This document shows, in pieces, positions 62,797 through 64,000 of a stretch of DNA of 64,000 bases. A program made the translations under genes and the position numbers. This stretch comes from Paenibacillus sp. FSL H7-0737. Lineage in GTDB: Bacteria; Bacillota; Bacilli; Paenibacillales; Paenibacillaceae. The notes under the pieces are model-generated. The model searched no databases. It was given only the letters and a program-made list of their open reading frames with translations, and had not been told where the DNA came from. Position 1 is the first letter of the stretch, and each line of letters starts with the position of its first letter. The DNA lies in the NCBI RefSeq assembly GCF_000758545.1, contig NZ_CP009279.1:248001-312000 (forward strand), read 5' to 3'.

Positions 62797-63581
62797 AGGG
62801 AAGTAACCTCGATGCTGAGTTCAGCGTAAGATCGCACAATGAGATCTGCATCCGGGAGAATATGCGATGAAGCACTAATGTCTTCATTTTCAGTGATACC
62901 TATAGCTATCTGCACACCCGCTGCTTTAGCCATTCGCATATCCCCATTAGTATCACCGATAACTGCTGTGTGCGCGGGTTCAACGGCCAACCTTTCGCAG
63001 GCAAGCTGCACCATGTCGGGGAAAGGTTTACCCTGATCCACAAGGTCTGTTCCAATTACCTCGGAGAAATAGTGCCGTATGCCGAGCCATTGGAGATGTT
63101 TCTCTGCAGCATCTGTTTCATCTGCGGTCACCACGGCGAGAGGGATACCAGCACTCGCACACTCATCGAGAAAACGATGAATACCCGGCAACGAGTGAAC
63201 GGGGCGTTTCTTTTCCAACATAACATCCGCTTCCAGACGGCACTGATGAACAAGCTCCATGGACTCCGCCCACGATAAACCTTGCAAATAACCCTGCCAT
63301 GACAGGATGGCATAGAGATCACTCATAGTCCCCATAGCCAGGGGTCCGTTCCGATCATAATCGGTAATGCTTCCTTGGGAATTGTGTATAGTTCCCATTA
63401 ATGCAGGGAGCTGTTCTTCTGGAATCTGTAGTCCTCTTTGCTTCATATCCTTCGTGAATCGCTCTAAAAAACACTCGCCCCAGCTGCCCCAGAGGGATAC
63501 GAACTGGAGCAGCGTACCATCCTTGTCGAATAGAATAGCTGCTACAGCGTATCTGCCTTGTGGCGTGATGAGCTCAGACAT
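62793..63581 (-). CDS. HAD-superfamily hydrolase (phosphoglycolate phosphatase-like)
   Basis: A 262-aa HAD-IA phosphatase: motif I ILFDKDGTLLQF, motif II VVTADETDAAEKHL, motif III lysine in VDQGKPFPDMVQLACERL and motif IV AVIGDTNGDMRMAKAAG. ATG 63581 chosen, with AAGGCGG 8 nt upstream; a GTG lies 9 nt earlier. It begins 14 bp after the ABC binding-protein gene, so it belongs to that operon. Substrate unknown. Confidence 0.87.
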   Translation of the reverse strand: MSELITPQGRYAVAAILFDKDGTLLQFVSLWGSWGECFLERFTKDMKQRGLQIPEEQLPALMGTIHNSQGSITDYDRNGPLAMGTMSDLYAILSWQGYLQGLSWAESMELVHQCRLEADVMLEKKRPVHSLPGIHRFLDECASAGIPLAVVTADETDAAEKHLQWLGIRHYFSEVIGTDLVDQGKPFPDMVQLACERLAVEPAHTAVIGDTNGDMRMAKAAGVQIAIGITENEDISASSHILPDADLIVRSYAELSIEVTSL

Positions 63582-63595
63582 GAACTCCACCGCCT

Positions 63596-64000
63596 TTATT
63601 TTAGTTTATCAAGCGCTGCTTGCGCTGTTTCCTGTGCTTCCTTAAGTGCCTGTGCTGCAGGAATATTCTCAATTTGCACCTTATCAGCGGCGATTTTCAG
63701 CGCATCGTTGATTTTGCCGCCAGTAGGATCTTGGAATGGTGCAGAGCCATGAGAAGCTTGCATCAACGGAACCTTAATCTGTGGATTGCTTTCACTGAAT
63801 GACACAAACGCCGGGTCTTGCAATGCGGATTGGCGCACCGAAATATATCCAGTATTAATGGACCAAGAGGCAGTATTCTCGGCATTTGTGAAGTAGGTTA
63901 GCCATTTCATAGCCGCTTGTTTCTCACTGTCGCTTGCTTTAGATAGAATGCCGGCCATCAGTGCTTGGGCTACGGGTTTGCCCTCGCCAATCCCTGCCCA
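63596..64000 (-). CDS. ABC transporter substrate-binding protein, C-terminal part (cut by window edge)
   Basis: The last 134 residues of an extracellular family 1 binding protein: WAGIGEGKPVAQALMAGILS opens at the window edge, then ASDSEKQAAMKWLTYFTNAE and ASWSINTGYISVRQSAL, a pattern typical of UgpB/MalE-like proteins, and HGSAPFQDPTGGKINDAL. The frame is open to base 64000. Probable glycerol-3-phosphate/sugar transporter given the phosphatases that follow in the operon. Confidence 0.85.
   Translation of the reverse strand, partial: WAGIGEGKPVAQALMAGILSKASDSEKQAAMKWLTYFTNAENTASWSINTGYISVRQSALQDPAFVSFSESNPQIKVPLMQASHGSAPFQDPTGGKINDALKIAADKVQIENIPAAQALKEAQETAQAALDKLK

Overview
The window reads as chromosome of an endospore-forming, low-to-moderate G+C Gram-positive bacterium, most likely a Paenibacillus. 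Support: a GerA-type spore germination operon, a spore-coat transglutaminase (Tgl), CtsR heat-shock operators, alanine dehydrogenase beside a PucR-type regulator, strong GGAGG ribosome sites with many GTG/TTG starts, several sugar ABC transporters that lack their own ATPase, and tandem intergenic repeats. No tRNA, rRNA, phage, transposase or CRISPR array was seen.

Layout. 1-2310: two-component system (kinase cut by the window edge) and a small secreted protein. 2323-4745: EamA exporter divergent from a MocR-type regulator, with two matching palindromes just downstream of the two divergent promoters. 4826-12727: seven-gene minus-strand operon (ABC permeases, binding lipoprotein, LacI regulator, BadF-type sugar kinase, GH4 6-phospho-glycosidase, NodB deacetylase) with twin operators at its head; it probably imports an amino-sugar disaccharide, phosphorylates it and cleaves it. 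12972-16877: ATP-grasp ligase, FolC-like Mur ligase, unknown membrane-anchored protein and N-formylglutamate-amidohydrolase-like enzyme, a candidate amide-ligation system. 17003-21525: second sugar ABC operon with LacI regulator. 21690-25874: gerA-type operon. 26035-27931: udk and a threonine-aldolase-like enzyme. 27905-32917: exopolysaccharide cluster (two GT2, flippase, pyruvyltransferase). 33142-37996: M20 amidohydrolase, ald, a repeat-bearing intergenic region and an AdeR-like PucR regulator. 38009-38803: tgl. 38890-40638: hflX with an elaborate leader. 40754-46311: unknown protein, then a SNF2 helicase/SWIM-protein pair. 46482-51773: hsp20, a DnaJ/CbpA-like co-chaperone, a 51-bp tandem array and clpB. 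51833-53473: fused glycosyltransferase. 53726-59233: oligopeptide ABC transporter. 59268-64000: small unknown protein, membrane protein divergent from a TetR regulator, and an operon of a binding protein (cut by the edge), HAD phosphatase, SMR pump and metallophosphoesterase.

Three things stand out. The hflX leader has a good promoter, a 12-codon upstream ORF with its own Shine-Dalgarno and an Arg-Val-Arg motif, nested hairpins, and an intrinsic terminator just before hflX: the architecture of a ribosome-arrest (macrolide-type) attenuator. The four-gene ligase/amidohydrolase block may be an undescribed peptide or polyglutamyl modification system. The 51-bp tandem array before clpB has two diverged subfamilies on one scaffold.
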